Notes: generated by a model from the sequence alone, not told the origin. DNA of 64,000 nucleotides from Pollenia angustigena (GCA_930367215.1 OV884060.1:212663253-212727252); one strand, 5' to 3'. Positions 1 through 10,934 are shown, numbered from the stretch's first letter. A program made the numbers and translations.

Positions 1-74
1 TTGAAATTCAGCAAGATCGGTCCACTAATGGCTAAGATATGAGTAAAAAACCACGACTGCCTCGAATTTTTTCC

Positions 75-207
75 TTTAAAGGTCCAATTAGACGTGACAT
101 TACCATACCAATACTGTATTACCAAAACAACATAAACATACCATACAAACCAATTCAATTTTGGTTTATACGGTCATACAGTGGCTATGGTAATACAGTG
201 TTGGTAA
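75..207. repeat. Palindromic dispersed repeat, copy 1
   Basis: The stretch begins with TTAGACGTGACAT, followed by CTGTATTACCAAAAC and AACATACCATAC. Its second half carries the same motifs reversed (GGTTTATACGG, TGGTAATACAG), so it can fold back on itself. A second copy of the leading half lies at 26141-26226. The Tigger element that starts at 210 appears to have landed in or at the edge of this repeat. No coding capacity is credible. Confidence 0.6.
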
Positions 208-209
208 TA

Positions 210-2659
210 CAGTGCACTCGCGATAATATGAACTAATGAAAAAAAGGGCAGTTCAAATTTTTGGGATTGTTCATATTTATAAATGGCACAAAGGTCACTT
301 ACTTACCACCTAAAGTTCTTTCCTGTATAAATAAAAGTTTAATTTAAATAGTTTAAATTTTTGTTTTATTTTAAAACATAAAAGAATTTTTTTTATTAAG
401 TTTGTTTGCAGCAAACAAATATATTTCTATACATATTCATATACATAAATGCTAGAAATATAAAGCTAAGGTTCAAAAAAATCGGTTATCTTATTTTGCT
501 GTTTCGTTTGGTCGAGAACTTTTAAAACTGCCTTCTCACGTAAGTCTCTTATAACATTTAAAACTCGCTGTTCTACCATATCACCTTCAGCCCAATCCAA
601 CGCCTTATTGAAAATATTGACAGCCTCACCGGCTTTAATCATCCGCTTTGGTTCCTCCACACAATCATCTTCATCGGATATGGCTTCTACTTCATTATCT
701 TCACATTCAAAAGCATCCTCATTCCATTCTTTAACGTTCGGGGCCGTATATTGAACCTATGAACAAATTAGAATAACACATAATTTTAAGTAAATTTCAG
801 AGAATACAAACCTCGGGTAGTAAGGCGCATAAAACATTGGCTGCGCTTTCTTCCAATTCACGTAAATTCATTTGTAAATTTTCTCTAACAACACTTAGAG
901 GAATTTCATCTTCGGGATCATCTTGATTCACTGCCATATTTAAAATGGTTTTCCAGCATGAATCCACTCTTTTCCAAGCTGATTCCAAAATTATGATAGC
1001 TTCCTTTAATGTAGTCTGCTTCATACTTTCTATCAAACCACCCCCTTTGGCAACAATGGAAGCCAAAAGGCTATTTCTGTAATACAGCTTTGTGATTCTT
1101 ACAGCATTTTGGTCCATGGGCTGGATGAGTGGGGTCACGTTCGGTGGCATAAACATCACAAAAATAGAGGAGTTATCAGACTTTAATTCGTCCTCAGGTG
1201 GGTGAGATGGGGCATTATCTATTAAGAGAATAGCTTTCACTGGAAGCCCTTTTTTGGTTAAAAATTGTTAGAGCTGATGAGATCCCGCCGCATTTGCACA
1301 GCACAGAAAAGTAATTCTTTGTTTTTCAGTCTTTGTACCAGGGGCTGATTTTTCCTGAGATGACACGTATGTTTTGGTTGGTAAATTTTTCCAAAATAAA
1401 CCCGATTCATCGGCGTTATAAAGTTGATCATTACTTAATCCAAGCTCTTCAATCTGAGTGCCACTTTAAATAGTTCAACCAACTGGGGTCGAGAAGAAAG
1501 TTTCTCTTCAGACATTTGAAGCAATCTTACGCCGAATATCTTTTTGAAATTCTGCAGCCATCCATTAGTCGCGTTGAAGTCAGAGTTATTTTCCTTAATA
1601 TTATAATGAAGCTCCTTGGCCTTTTCTTTCAACATTAGCCCACTGATGGGTAATTTCTTATCTCTCAACGCATAAACCATTTATACAATACTAATCTGTT
1701 ATTTGGCCAAATTTAAATAATATTTTATGTTTAAACTTTACCAAGTCAGCTAATTAGGCCTATATTATTTAATGTAAATAAAAAACTTTTCTTTACATAT
1801 TTTCCAACGTTTCGTCAATTATTTGTTGACTTCATCAGGGTTACGTCTATTAAAATAACAAATTATAATACATTAATAAAACATAAATACACCAAATATT
1901 TTTTCTTTAAACTTACAAATTTAACAGTAATTTTCACATTAAACTAAATATAAATAAATTTTACAAAAAACAAAGAACATTTAACACAAAAATAAATTAA
2001 AAACACAGCTTAAAAATTAATATCACAGTCTGAAGTTATATTGCAACTCTATAGCTTTTATTTATATTGTCAGTATCCTCCTTTTTGTTCATTGTTCTTT
2101 CTATTTTTTGTTGTATACGTAAGCTTTCTATGATTTTTCCATTTTTGATACTCCGACGGGCGCATGGTTTTTCTTTTTCCAGGTCCGATGAATGTATTGT
2201 TGACACATTTTAAAATTGCATTTTTATTCTTTTTTATTCCAGATACTGTGGCCTTTGTCACTCCATATTTCTTTGCTAAATTAGTAACACTTGCACCTTT
2301 TTGTAAATTTTCCAAAACTTCATATTTTTCCTTTAAAGTTAGAAATTTATGTTGTTTCGTATGCATATTATACAAATTATTCACTTTTAATTAACACTTA
2401 AAACCCAAAAGTGCGTTTGCGTCTGCATCTGCGTACATGGCCATTGACATTTAGCATTCAAATGTTAATTACTCGGGGTTTCCCCTAATTTTTATGTATA
2501 TTATGTAACTAAAATCCGTTTCAAAATAAAAAAATAGATGTTCCTATTTCAAAGCTTTTGTACAAAGTTCATATTTTAGAGTAGTCAATGGCAGAGAAAA
2601 AGTGTTCATATTTTGGGGTGTTCATTTATTAGGGTGTTAATATTATCGCGAGTGCACTG
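210..2659 (-). mobile_element. pogo/Tigger-type DNA transposon, full-length ends, decayed
   Basis: The ends are inverted repeats beginning CAGTGCACTCGCGATAATAT. The two 24-bp ends differ at one position, and each is flanked by TA (208-209 and 2660-2661), the TA duplication used by Tc1/mariner/pogo elements. Inside, on the minus strand, lie pieces of a CENP-B/jerky-like transposase. Interrupted frames show that the copy no longer makes transposase, but intact TIRs mean it could in principle be moved in trans. It is about 2.45 kb long, typical of Tigger elements. Confidence 0.9.
466..2384 (-). pseudogene. Tigger-type transposase, broken
   Basis: Four minus-strand blocks are visible. The first (2384-2070) is an N-terminal psq-type helix-turn-helix with the ATVSGIKKNK motif. 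The second (1680-1435) is a CENP-B/Tc5-type DNA-binding helix-turn-helix. The third carries the DDE nuclease: YNADESGLFW is encoded near 1400-1420 between the annotated frames, followed at 1240-797 by LLIDNAPSH and then the third acidic residue in QPMDQ. The fourth (660-466) is an acidic tail ending in ITDFFEP. A GT-AG intron of about 56 nt (757-812) fits between the last two. About 60 residues between the first and second acidic residues are missing, and frames shift between the blocks. The protein is therefore dead. Confidence 0.85.
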
Positions 2660-2837
2660 TATGTTTTTTTTGTTGTTTTTTTATACCCTTCACTAAAAGT
2701 GGTGGATTTTATTTGTAATGAGTTTAATTTTACGCATACACATACACATTAATGCATGTATATGATATGCCGCTCAAATAAAGAAATAAACTCATAGACT
2801 CAATAAATTTTAATTTAACGCTTCTTTAGTAAAAGCA

Positions 2838-2899
2838 TTCGTAGCCGAGTTGTTAAGTTCTCTCCTGAGACTGATGATATTGTCATTTCGAATCCCGAA
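2838..2899 (+). repeat. tRNA-like (SINE-head) sequence
   Basis: GTAGCCGAGTTGTTAAG resembles a class-II tRNA A-box region, and TTTCGAATCCCG resembles a B-box about 45 nt downstream. A T-run follows, which would terminate RNA polymerase III. No full cloverleaf can be drawn and there is no acceptor stem, so a degenerate tRNA-derived SINE head fits better than a functional tRNA gene. Confidence 0.35.
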
Positions 2900-3131
2900 A
2901 AATATCATTAATTTTTTTTTTTTTTCTTCTTTAATTAATTGTTTTTATGTTCTAAAAAACGATTTTAAGATTATAAAACGAATTTCAAACATCAACTTTG
3001 GCAAAAGAGGAAACGGGCTAAGGTACATATATAAATTTTTTGTTTTTTTATATTCTTCGGCATGACGAAATGAAAAGTTGGCGTGGCTCAATCAATATTT
3101 ATTTATACCTATCTAAAGAACGTTATTTATG

Positions 3132-3995
3132 TATATGGGCATTTCCTGGGGTCACGAACGTACGTTCGTACACTTTTAATGTACAAATAATATAGAATAC
3201 AAAACTTTTCCTAGAATTTTTTTGCGATTCGATAGCATTTGGGTAGCTCTATGTTTAGTACAAAAGATGGATTTAATCGAGTTTAAGTTTTCATAATAAA
3301 AGTTATAAACGTGTGGTCACGAACGTACGCAATATAGAAGTCAACTCCGGCTGACAGTAGTGAAATGTAAAAATCTGCGTAATGAAACGGAATTTTCAAA
3401 AGTGATTCATTTATTTTAAAAGTGTACTAATGTAGGTCTCCATCCAGTATTTACAAAATTAAATATCTCTCTTGGTTTTTATTAAATTGGCTTATGTACC
3501 GGTCGCGAACGTACGGATCGCGAACGTACGATTTTTCCATATGTTTTTTTTATTATTATTACCATGCATTTTACCATAAATGTCTTCAAATTTCTTTAAC
3601 GAAAAAACTTAATACTCTTTTTACAATTGATTATAATGGAGAGATTATAAATGTCTTCAAATTTCTTTAACAACAAATTTTAATACTCTTTTTACAATTG
3701 ATTGTAATGGAGAGATGAATGTAAACATAACAGAGAGAAAGAATGTAAACATAACATATTTTTTGCATGTAAAATAAGCATATAAAAATGTCTATAGAAG
3801 TAGAAAATACAGGAAATTATAAAATTTTCCAGTTTCCAGCCCAATTTTCTCAGGTAAAACAGCTCAGAAATGCTAGGAAATTATTCTTTTATAAGAACAT
3901 AGACTTTTTTTTCTAATAATAAACAATAAAAGACGATGATAATCAACATTTTGTTTTTTCATTCTGGTGGACCATTCTGGGGAAATGCCCATATA
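3132..3995. mobile_element. Non-autonomous TIR element with GAACGTACG motifs
   Basis: The ends TATATGGGCATTTCC and GGAAATGCCCATATA are perfect 15-bp inverted repeats. A TA target site is possible. The interior holds four copies of a CGAACGTACG motif (near 3152, 3317, 3503 and 3517) and a 70-bp tandem duplication (about 3578-3716) built on ATGTCTTCAAATTTCTTTAA. There is no open frame of interest. Confidence 0.7.
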
Positions 3996-4075
3996 ACTTT
4001 TTGTTTTTATCTCATCATGGTGAAGGGTATATAAGATTCGGCATAGCCGAATATAGCACTCTTACTTGTTTTAAA

Positions 4076-4618
4076 CAAACGTGGTCAAATAGTTTATTTA
4101 AGACATAGACATTTTAAAGTCTTTAGTGAATAATTCTTTTTGGTTTGTCCTTTATGCTAGAACATTTTATTATTTCAGTTTTATAACAAAGATTCTTAAT
4201 AACGGACACTACAGTTTTTTTTCAGTTGAAATATTATCGGCCATGTTCCGGAAATCAAAATCACGTAAAATTGAAATTGATGGAGATTTTTTATTAAATT
4301 TTTTACAAATGATCGCAGCTTTTCCTGATTGTAAAAGTAAATGTGGCAAAGATAAGTGTGCTCTTCAAAGTTTGAGTTATATAAATGGAAAATTTTTTTT
4401 TGAACTTTAAACACAGAATGCTTTCAAAATTTGTTCGATATTAATTACACTCGAATTCGATTTTTAAAATATGGCTGTATATTTGTCCACATTAAGATTA
4501 TTCTTAAATAAATAGCTGCTTTCATTTTGTTTACATAAAATGAAAATCAAGCAAAACCGATTGTTGCGAATATGTATGTATATGTATCTTGAACTCAAAA
4601 ACTTAAAAGTTAATTGAG
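4076..4618. other. AT-rich spacer, no gene recognised
   Basis: It contains a 94-codon open frame on the plus strand (4126-4410) with no recognisable family, no visible splice context and AT-driven composition. I do not credit it as a gene. Confidence 0.5.
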
Positions 4619-4620
4619 GT

Positions 4621-4867
4621 TATCAGCGCAGAAGTGGTGTAAGCGCAGACAACTTATTATGAGATGATAAGAAGTTAACACTACTCTTGTACTATAGTAC
4701 TTGGTTGTAAGGGCCCGTGCAAAAACTATGTTTCTAGCGCCATCTATTTTGGATACAAACAGTTGGCTTACTCGACTATTGCACTGTAAAGAACAGTGCA
4801 AAGAACATATCTTACATCAGAACCATAACCAAATTAAATTGTGGGTTACACTTCTTCTGCGCTGACA
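4621..4867. mobile_element. MITE with TATCAGCGCAGAAG ends
   Basis: The left end TATCAGCGCAGAAGTGGTGT matches the inverted right end (TGTCAGCGCAGAAGAAGTGT on the other strand). A related element with TCAGC...GTGGTGTAAGCC ends lies at 25281-25537, so this is a small family. It is non-coding. It contains an AGCGCCATCTA site (4736-4746), the reverse complement of a dCTCF-like motif. Confidence 0.65.
4736..4746 (-). promoter_or_regulatory. dCTCF-like motif
   Basis: AGCGCCATCTA reads TAGATGGCGCT on the minus strand, a good match to the remembered dCTCF consensus. It lies inside the MITE at 4621-4867, so it may simply be carried by a repeat. Confidence 0.3.
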
Positions 4868-5079
4868 TCGTTTTTTCTTCTATCTTATTTCTTCCCAAAG
4901 TATTTCATTTATTTTCCTTTTATTTTATAAACAAAAATGTAACTAATGTGTAGTTTATAGAACACGAGCGCCTAACTCGTCCGTTCAACTTATATTTAAA
5001 ACAAATTTCGAACCACACATTAGTTTTGAATGAAAATTTTAACGAAATGTTCCAACAAATAATAACGAATGCATAATAA

Positions 5080-5245
5080 GGGTATTCACGTCACAAGTTG
5101 AACCCTTGCAAAAAAGCAAAAGTGCAAAAATAAAACAACAACCACACAGACAATTAGTTGTGCGTAAATAATTGCCTTTGTGGTTGTTGTTATATTTTTG
5201 CACTTTTCCTTTTTTGCAAGGGTGCAACTTGTGACGTGAATACCC
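5080..5245. mobile_element. MITE, near-perfect fold-back (GGGTATTCACGTCAC ends)
   Basis: The left arm starts GGGTATTCACGTCACAAGTT and the right arm is its near-exact reverse complement. Arms of about 70 bp flank a short centre. A decayed relative lies at 60811-60886. The terminal GGTATTCAC also appears at the ends of the larger element at 10055-10934, which suggests mobilisation by a shared, possibly Harbinger-like, transposase (inference). Confidence 0.8.
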
Positions 5246-5498
5246 CCAATATTGTTTTGGGCAAAATTTGCAATTGGTTTCTTTTTTAAAAATGTGTGTG
5301 GTCGCAAAAAAAAATTGTTGCTCTTGGCCTAATTTGCTTCTTCCGTTAATACAACAACCAATTTCTTCAAAAACCCGGATAATTATGGTATTAATAAACG
5401 TAGCGTGAAGCTAACTCCAATAGCCATATGAGTTGTAGGCAAATAAAAGTGGGGCTTGGCTTTAATTAGACTTAACAATGTGGTTATCAAATAATGGG

Positions 5499-5712
5499 TG
5501 ATTTCATAAACGCAGTATTGCAAAGCATCACAAAAAGCAAATGCGATAAAAAGGCACTACAAATTAAAACAATGCACAAATTTCGCGACCGTTGTACAGT
5601 TAATACAGTTAACATGCTATAATGAACTCAAAGAATTGTCTGCAGAAAAGTTGTGGAGCTTATGAAGCTATTTCATTTACTGTTGCATTGCAATACTGCG
5701 CTTATGAAGTCA
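5499..5712. mobile_element. MITE with TTCATAAACGCAGTATTGCA ends
   Basis: The left TIR TGATTTCATAAACGCAGTAT pairs with the right end ATACTGCGCTTATGAAGTCA over about 30 bp with few mismatches. It is non-coding. No clear target duplication was found. Confidence 0.65.
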
Positions 5713-5727
5713 GCCTATAAGACAATA

Positions 5728-5851
5728 TTTATGTGCTGTTTTCACAAAACAAGTGATTGAACGTGTAGTAAAATTTATATGAAACGCACTCAGTTGTTTT
5801 AAATCATATACATTTTATTCCATCACTTGTGTTGTGAAAACATCACATAAA
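5728..5851. mobile_element. Short MITE, TTTATGTGNTGTTTTCAC ends
   Basis: The left TTTATGTGCTGTTTTCACAA is inverted at the right as TTGTGAAAACATCACATAAA. Beyond this, the AAGTGATTGAA region pairs with TTCCATCACTT. It is a 124-bp fold-back directly next to the perfect hairpin at 5868-5983. Confidence 0.65.
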
Positions 5852-5867
5852 GTCTTAGGGGGTAATT

Positions 5868-5983
5868 TTGTTGTTCACTTCACCTTGCGTTGAGAAAATT
5901 TTCATATAAAATTTTTTGAAATTTTGAAAATTCAAAAAATTTTATATGAAAATTTTCTCAACGCAAGGTGAAGTGAACAACAA
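5868..5983. repeat. Perfect 53-bp inverted repeat (hairpin)
   Basis: Arms 5868-5920 and 5931-5983 are perfect reverse complements over all 53 bp, separated by a 10-nt centre (ATTTTGAAAA) that is itself nearly self-complementary. The arms begin TTGTTGTTCACTTCACC. Lack of any divergence points to recent insertion, recent conversion or selection on the fold. No ORF is present. Confidence 0.9.
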
Positions 5984-6049
5984 TCTAAATGAAATACGTA
6001 TTGCAATTCGAATCTGTGATGTTCAGCGCCGAAAAAGATTAATTTTACG

Positions 6050-6250
6050 GGAATGTTATGACAATCGCAAAACGCTTAACATTTGCGATTGTGATTTGAA
6101 ATTGCATAATACATGAACTGTTAATCGCAATAACTTGAAAACTTTAAGAAACTATGGGAGATCGGGATCAAAACGCACGAGTTTCAAAACACCATAAAAT
6201 AAATCTGGCGTTTTGCGATTTCAAATCGTGCGATTTTCAGAACGTGACCG
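6050..6250. repeat. Dispersed MITE family ATGACAATCGCA, copy 1
   Basis: The left end ATGTTATGACAATCGCAAAA and the right end ATCGTGCGATTTTCAGAACG are inverted relatives. The interior has TTAACATTTGCGATT and CTGGCGTTTTGCGATTTCA. Other copies lie at 14400-14632 (opposite orientation), 17947-18078 and 33291-33529. It is a non-autonomous TIR family. Confidence 0.7.
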
Positions 6251-8480
6251 TTAGATGGGTCAGATGCTCTCCAAGGGAATTACGCCATAAACGAGGTCAT
6301 GGTGGAGGATCACTCATGGTATAGGCGGAATTTTAATCAAAAGGCAAGCTCAAAATATTTTTTATGGCAGGCAAAATGAATGCAGAAATAAACATTGATT
6401 TGTTAGAAAGCAAACTGTAATGCCAACTTAGTGCTTTTGGCACTATTTATGGTGCTTTTTGATGCCTCAAAACGCCAAAATTTTATCCATAGTGTCAAGC
6501 TAAGGAAAAGCACTAACTTGGTGCTTTTTCAATTTTTCGTAAGTGCCTTTAGTGCTTTTCTACCATTTTCTGACATAATCTGACATTATTTTGCTTTTTT
6601 TCTTTCTTAATTCTAGCGCTTTAAAGTCCAATTTTCTTTACTATTGTTAATAATTTCAATTTAAAAAGCAATAAAACAACAAACTTTCTAAAAAAATTTA
6701 AATCTTCTGCAAAATGTTCTAAAGCACTTTGTTCAAAAAAGTATTTAAACATTTTCTTGAAAACAAGTTTAAATATTGTTAGTGTTAAAAAAAAACTTAA
6801 ATGCATACTTCTGGCTTTCTAAAAGACTTAAGACAGCAACTTGTAAAAATTATTAAAAAGAACAAAAGACCCAAGACAAAAACATGACATTTACAAAGCA
6901 CATTGAAATTTTCCCTGTTAATACAAGTACATAGTACATACAAACATACATACTAATCTTTCTCTTCTAGCGTTTTACGCAAAAAAAAGGTTCAATCACA
7001 ATTTGTTTTCAAAAAATGTAAATAATTGTTTACCTTATAAACATTTACCCCTGTTTTTTATAAACGATTATTAACAAACGCTTATTTAGTAAAATTTACA
7101 TAGAAAATTTGTTTAGTAAAACTTTATTAGATTAAAAAAATATTTTTATGAATACCAAAATTAATGATCTTCTTTAAAATTTCTCTTCAAATATTCCAAC
7201 CACAAACAAAACCTAAATTTCTGGGCTTAAGCAAATATGTATCTAAATATTTCTTTGAAGAAAAGTCTTAAATTTATCTTTTCAATAGATTGAAGACACA
7301 AAATTCTTGCATCTTAAACGAGTTAAGACAACAAGTCATTAAAGTTAACAAAAATCCTAAAAAAAACAAAAGACTCAAGACACAAACATGACGTTTACAA
7401 ATCACTTTAAAAAGAAACTCTTTTTTTCCTTTTTGTTATTTGCTAAAATGTTTTATTTGTAAGTTTTATCATTAATTTTAACCACCTACCGAAATTAAAC
7501 GATAATCCATTTTACTTAATTGGTTTCACTAGTTCACTTTTATTTCTTAATTTTTAAAATTTCAAATTTGTGTAATCTCTTTTTTTCTCTAAAAATAAAA
7601 TGAAAAAAAAAATTTCACCGTATTTTTTTTAGTTTTATCTTTATTTCTTATTGACTTTTAACACTTTTTTTTCAAAAAGTCTTGTTTTTATTACTAAACT
7701 GGTGAAAAGTTGCAAAAGAACTGATTATGAAAAGCCATTGCTCTTAACTTGAAACCTTGTGTAGAGTGTGCATTTAAACAACAACCACTCAAAAACGACA
7801 ACAACATCAACAACAAGACATTGTTAAAGATCAAAAGAAATTTATGTGAAAATTACTACAAAACCAACAGCAACAACAACATACACTTGGGGCTTCACAG
7901 AAAAATATTAACAACATTTTACCAAGTACAAACAACTACAACATTTAACATCAACGTCAATAAAGTTCAGCTCATTTCATCTTATTCATTACATTTCTTT
8001 ATAATTCTAATTCCATTGCCAGGTTCGCCATATAAAATAGTCTTAGATGGAGAACATTACTTCTATGCTCTTTTTCGGTTTCGCTTGTTTTGATGCCTTT
8101 TAAAAACTTACTTTTAGCTTTTAGTTGTTTTCTGTTTTAACATTCTTTCATTGAGTGCATTTCACTATAAAATTCAGAGAAGAGTGAGAGAGAGGGAATT
8201 TGCTTTAAACTCATAAGTTTCATTTACTCGATTTCTCTATTAAAAAAACTTTCTTTTTTTTCATTAATAAATTTGAGTGAAATTCTATTAATCTTTTGTT
8301 GCTTAATAGTTAAAGTTAGTGGCAACGTTGCGGTAAAGTTAAAAATTAATTTTGGTTTTTTATCTTGAGCTCCACGAAATAATTTTAAGAATTAAATTGT
8401 ACTTAAAATTTTTCTTTTAAACAAACTGAGTTCAATATGAAAAAATTGGCAAATAAATAGCCTTAACTATTGCAAAATTG
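6251..8480. other. AT-rich region without a recognised gene
   Basis: There are runs of GTGCTTTT-type repeats at 6430-6570. Two diverged copies of a block of about 115 bp lie at 6800-6915 and 7305-7425, both containing ACAAAAGAC-CAAGACA and ACATGAC-TTTACAAA. CAA-rich sequence at 7780-7950 resembles fly 5' UTR or poly-Q/N sequence but has no coding support. An unspliced host exon or UTR cannot be excluded. Confidence 0.5.
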
Positions 8481-8484
8481 TTTT

Positions 8485-9146
8485 ACAAAATTGTAAAATT
8501 CCTTTCTTCATAAAAATAATTTAATGAAAATTAAATTTAATGAACTTAAGCCTAATTAAAAATATTAAAAATTTGGATTAAAACCCATAAATAGTTCAAT
8601 AAAATAACCACAATACTAATAATTGTTAAAGCTAGGGCACGAGCTCTATGTTTGCATTTGTCCTTCAAGTTGTGCTGAAAAAGGTCAACAAGAAAAAGAA
8701 AGACAAAAAAATTAAAAAACAAAAAATATGTACTTGAACTTCAAGAAGAATTCTTGACAAAAGTACGAAAAAACAGAAGTAAAGGAACAAGATGTTAAGA
8801 TAAATTAAAATAGATAATCATTCAAAGCAAATTTCGATCTACCAAAGGTTGAATACAATTTGGTTTAAGGATTGATGTTTGACTAATGACGTCAGCAGTC
8901 GTCGATGGCTGCGAGTGTTAAACGGCAAGCCCTCTGAGGAGATTGAGTGGTTGCAATCGAAACATGTCAGGGTAACCTGTCCGTAAACACCTGGGTTCGA
9001 GCCCAGATTGAGTCAAGAATGAAAAATTATCAGTAAATTTTGATTGATTTTCATGTTGTAAAATTCCTTTCTTCATAAAAATAATTTAATGAAAATTAAA
9101 TTTAATGAACTTAAGCCTAATTAAAAATGTTAAAAATTTGGATTAA
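8485..9146 (+). repeat. tRNA-derived repeat family, copy 1 (with partial tail copy upstream)
   Basis: The unit has three parts. The head contains CAAATTTCGATCTACCAAAG and GATTGATGTTTGACTAATGA. The tRNA-like centre contains GAGTGGTTGCAATCG and the B-box-like GGGTTCGAGCCC near 8994-9005. The tail contains TTGTAAAATTCCTTTCTTCA and AATGAACTTAAGCCTAATTA. A tail-only copy at about 8485-8600 precedes it. Other copies are at 17585-17900, 42550-43125 and 59866-60340. The layout fits a SINE, though the long head is unusual. Confidence 0.65.
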
Positions 9147-10054
9147 AATTGCAAAAAGATTTTAAATTTGAATTGTCGCTTCTGGCAACAGATAAATTCT
9201 GTTTCAAAAGAACTGCTGATAATTTGGGATCGAAACGAGTCAAGATCAGGGCTGTCAGATGTGGCGATTTTTCGCCAAACGTGGCGATTTATAAACCTAA
9301 TTGGCGACGCAATTTTGTGATTGGCGACACGGCGATTTTTTTTGGCGAAATTAAAAAAAGTTGCCGATTATTTTGGCGAAATATAAAACGCATTTTATCT
9401 TTTTTTCATATTTATATGAAAAAGTTTATGAGTACTAGCTAAGTTTTTTCTTGGAATTTTTAACAAATTTTAAAATCGCAATACGAATGCGATTGTTTTA
9501 GGTGATAAATTGATAATATTGCCAAATACATTAGATTGAAAAGATAAAAAAATTGTTTCAATAGAAATTTGGAAAGCCTTCAGAAGTTATCAATCATCGG
9601 TACTTTACCGAAAAACTTATTTGGCAAAATAAATTTTAAAAACTAGATCGTTTTCTGTTTCATATAAAATGAGATTTTTTAAATAAATAAATAATAATGT
9701 ATACTGGTTAGTATGCAAACATAGTTGAATTAAAATAGCGGAAGAAATTTAGAAAATTTATAAAAAAAAGTTACATTGATATAAGGCACTGTTGGGATCA
9801 GACAATTCTTAAATTGTACCGTCTCCAAGGCAAAATTGTACCAAATTTTGGCTATAAAATAATAATATTAAATTTTTTATTCAACAAATCAAGTAAGAAA
9901 GTATAGTCGGTCAAGCCTGTTCTAGTGTGTACCCTTTTTGGGACCCATGGTCAATAATGGAACCGCCAGAAAAAAATTGTGTGAGAAGGTAAAGATTTAT
10001 AAAAAAGTTATTTGTGCGAAATATTTTTTAGATTTTAATTTTGGGCCTAACAAT

Positions 10055-10934
10055 AGTGGTATTCACACCGAGCTTGTTAGTTTATTAGTCGTTACTTTTT
10101 TACACGCATTTAACATTCAACAAATTAACAACACGGAACCCCTGATAAAATAGTTGTTAGTTGGTAACTCAATATCAGCTGTTGCAGTTTTTAAATAAAT
10201 ATAATAAAAAAGTAAGTTTTGGCAATTTTCGTGTACATTGAGAGTAAGTATGTTAATTAAATGATTTTTTATTTTATTTTAATAAATCATAAACTGTTCT
10301 TATAGTGGATAACCAAAATAAAAAGTGCATTCGAACAAAAATGCAAAAAAAGTGGAGTCTATTGGAAACTGCTTGCCGGTACATTTGGAAAAAAACTTTG
10401 TCGGTACATATGAGTAATAGTAGATGAGCACATTGCTCGCGATTCACGCGTAACATCTGGCAGAAACGATTTTCATCCATTGAAGTCAAAACATCTTCGC
10501 ATCTGAATTGATTTTGGAACTTCATACATAACTCCTCTGGGACACATCATGACAGCATGAAAATCTTCATACAGCTCATCCAGTACATTTTCTGTTTCAT
10601 CTTCATCATCGTGGAAAATTTCTGCATTAATAAATTATTTGTAATTAAACTATTAAACTTCGATAAATCTTGTCTACTTTCCGTCAGCAAACGTTATTTG
10701 TGTCAAAGCATGAGTAATTAAATGGTTTACAATTGTTTTTTTTTTTACACTTTCTCATGGCATGTTTTATCTTTTCCAGAATAATAAGTTGTGTCAGAAC
10801 AATAAATCAGCTGTTTTACTACGAAAGTTACCAGACTAACAAAGTTTTAAAAAGGGGGTCGTTCACAGTTGGTACCTTTAACAAATTAACAAACTACCGA
10901 ATAACAAATTAACAAGTTCGGTGTGAATACCACT
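10055..10934. mobile_element. Harbinger-like TIR element inside inner hAT
   Basis: The ends AGTGGTATTCACACCGA and TCGGTGTGAATACCACT are inverted repeats of about 30 bp, flanked by AAT on both sides. The sister hAT copy near 22600-22630 lacks this insertion. On the minus strand, 10525-10274 encodes a fragment with MDENRFCQMLRVNREQ, reminiscent of the N-terminal region of PIF/Harbinger transposases. This resemblance is weak and from memory. The element is a deletion derivative. Confidence 0.6.

Larger units (their letters stand above)
2680..4070. repeat. Dispersed ATACCCT...GGGTATA element, host of a nested insertion
   Basis: The left edge reads TATACCCTTCAC. The right edge, near 4020-4070, reads GGTGAAGGGTATATAAG, then ATTCGGCATAGCCGAATATA and CACTCTTACTTG. 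The same right edge recurs near 19950-20005 and, truncated, near 21895-21925, so this is one family. It encodes nothing recognisable. A smaller TIR element (3132-3995) sits inside it. I cannot assign a superfamily. Confidence 0.6.

Noticed and set aside
4126..4410. 94-codon frame with a Cys-containing C-terminus (PDCKSKCGKDKC)
   Set aside because: No recognisable family, no partner exons and no repeat support. Chance in AT-rich DNA is likely.
7749..8093. 114-codon open frame rich in Asn and Thr
   Set aside because: It is driven by CAA/AAC repeats, with no domain or splice context. A UTR or intergenic sequence is as likely.
9149..9442. 97-codon open frame
   Set aside because: It runs across the hAT boundary at 9247 and through the TGGCGA repeats, so it is not a gene.
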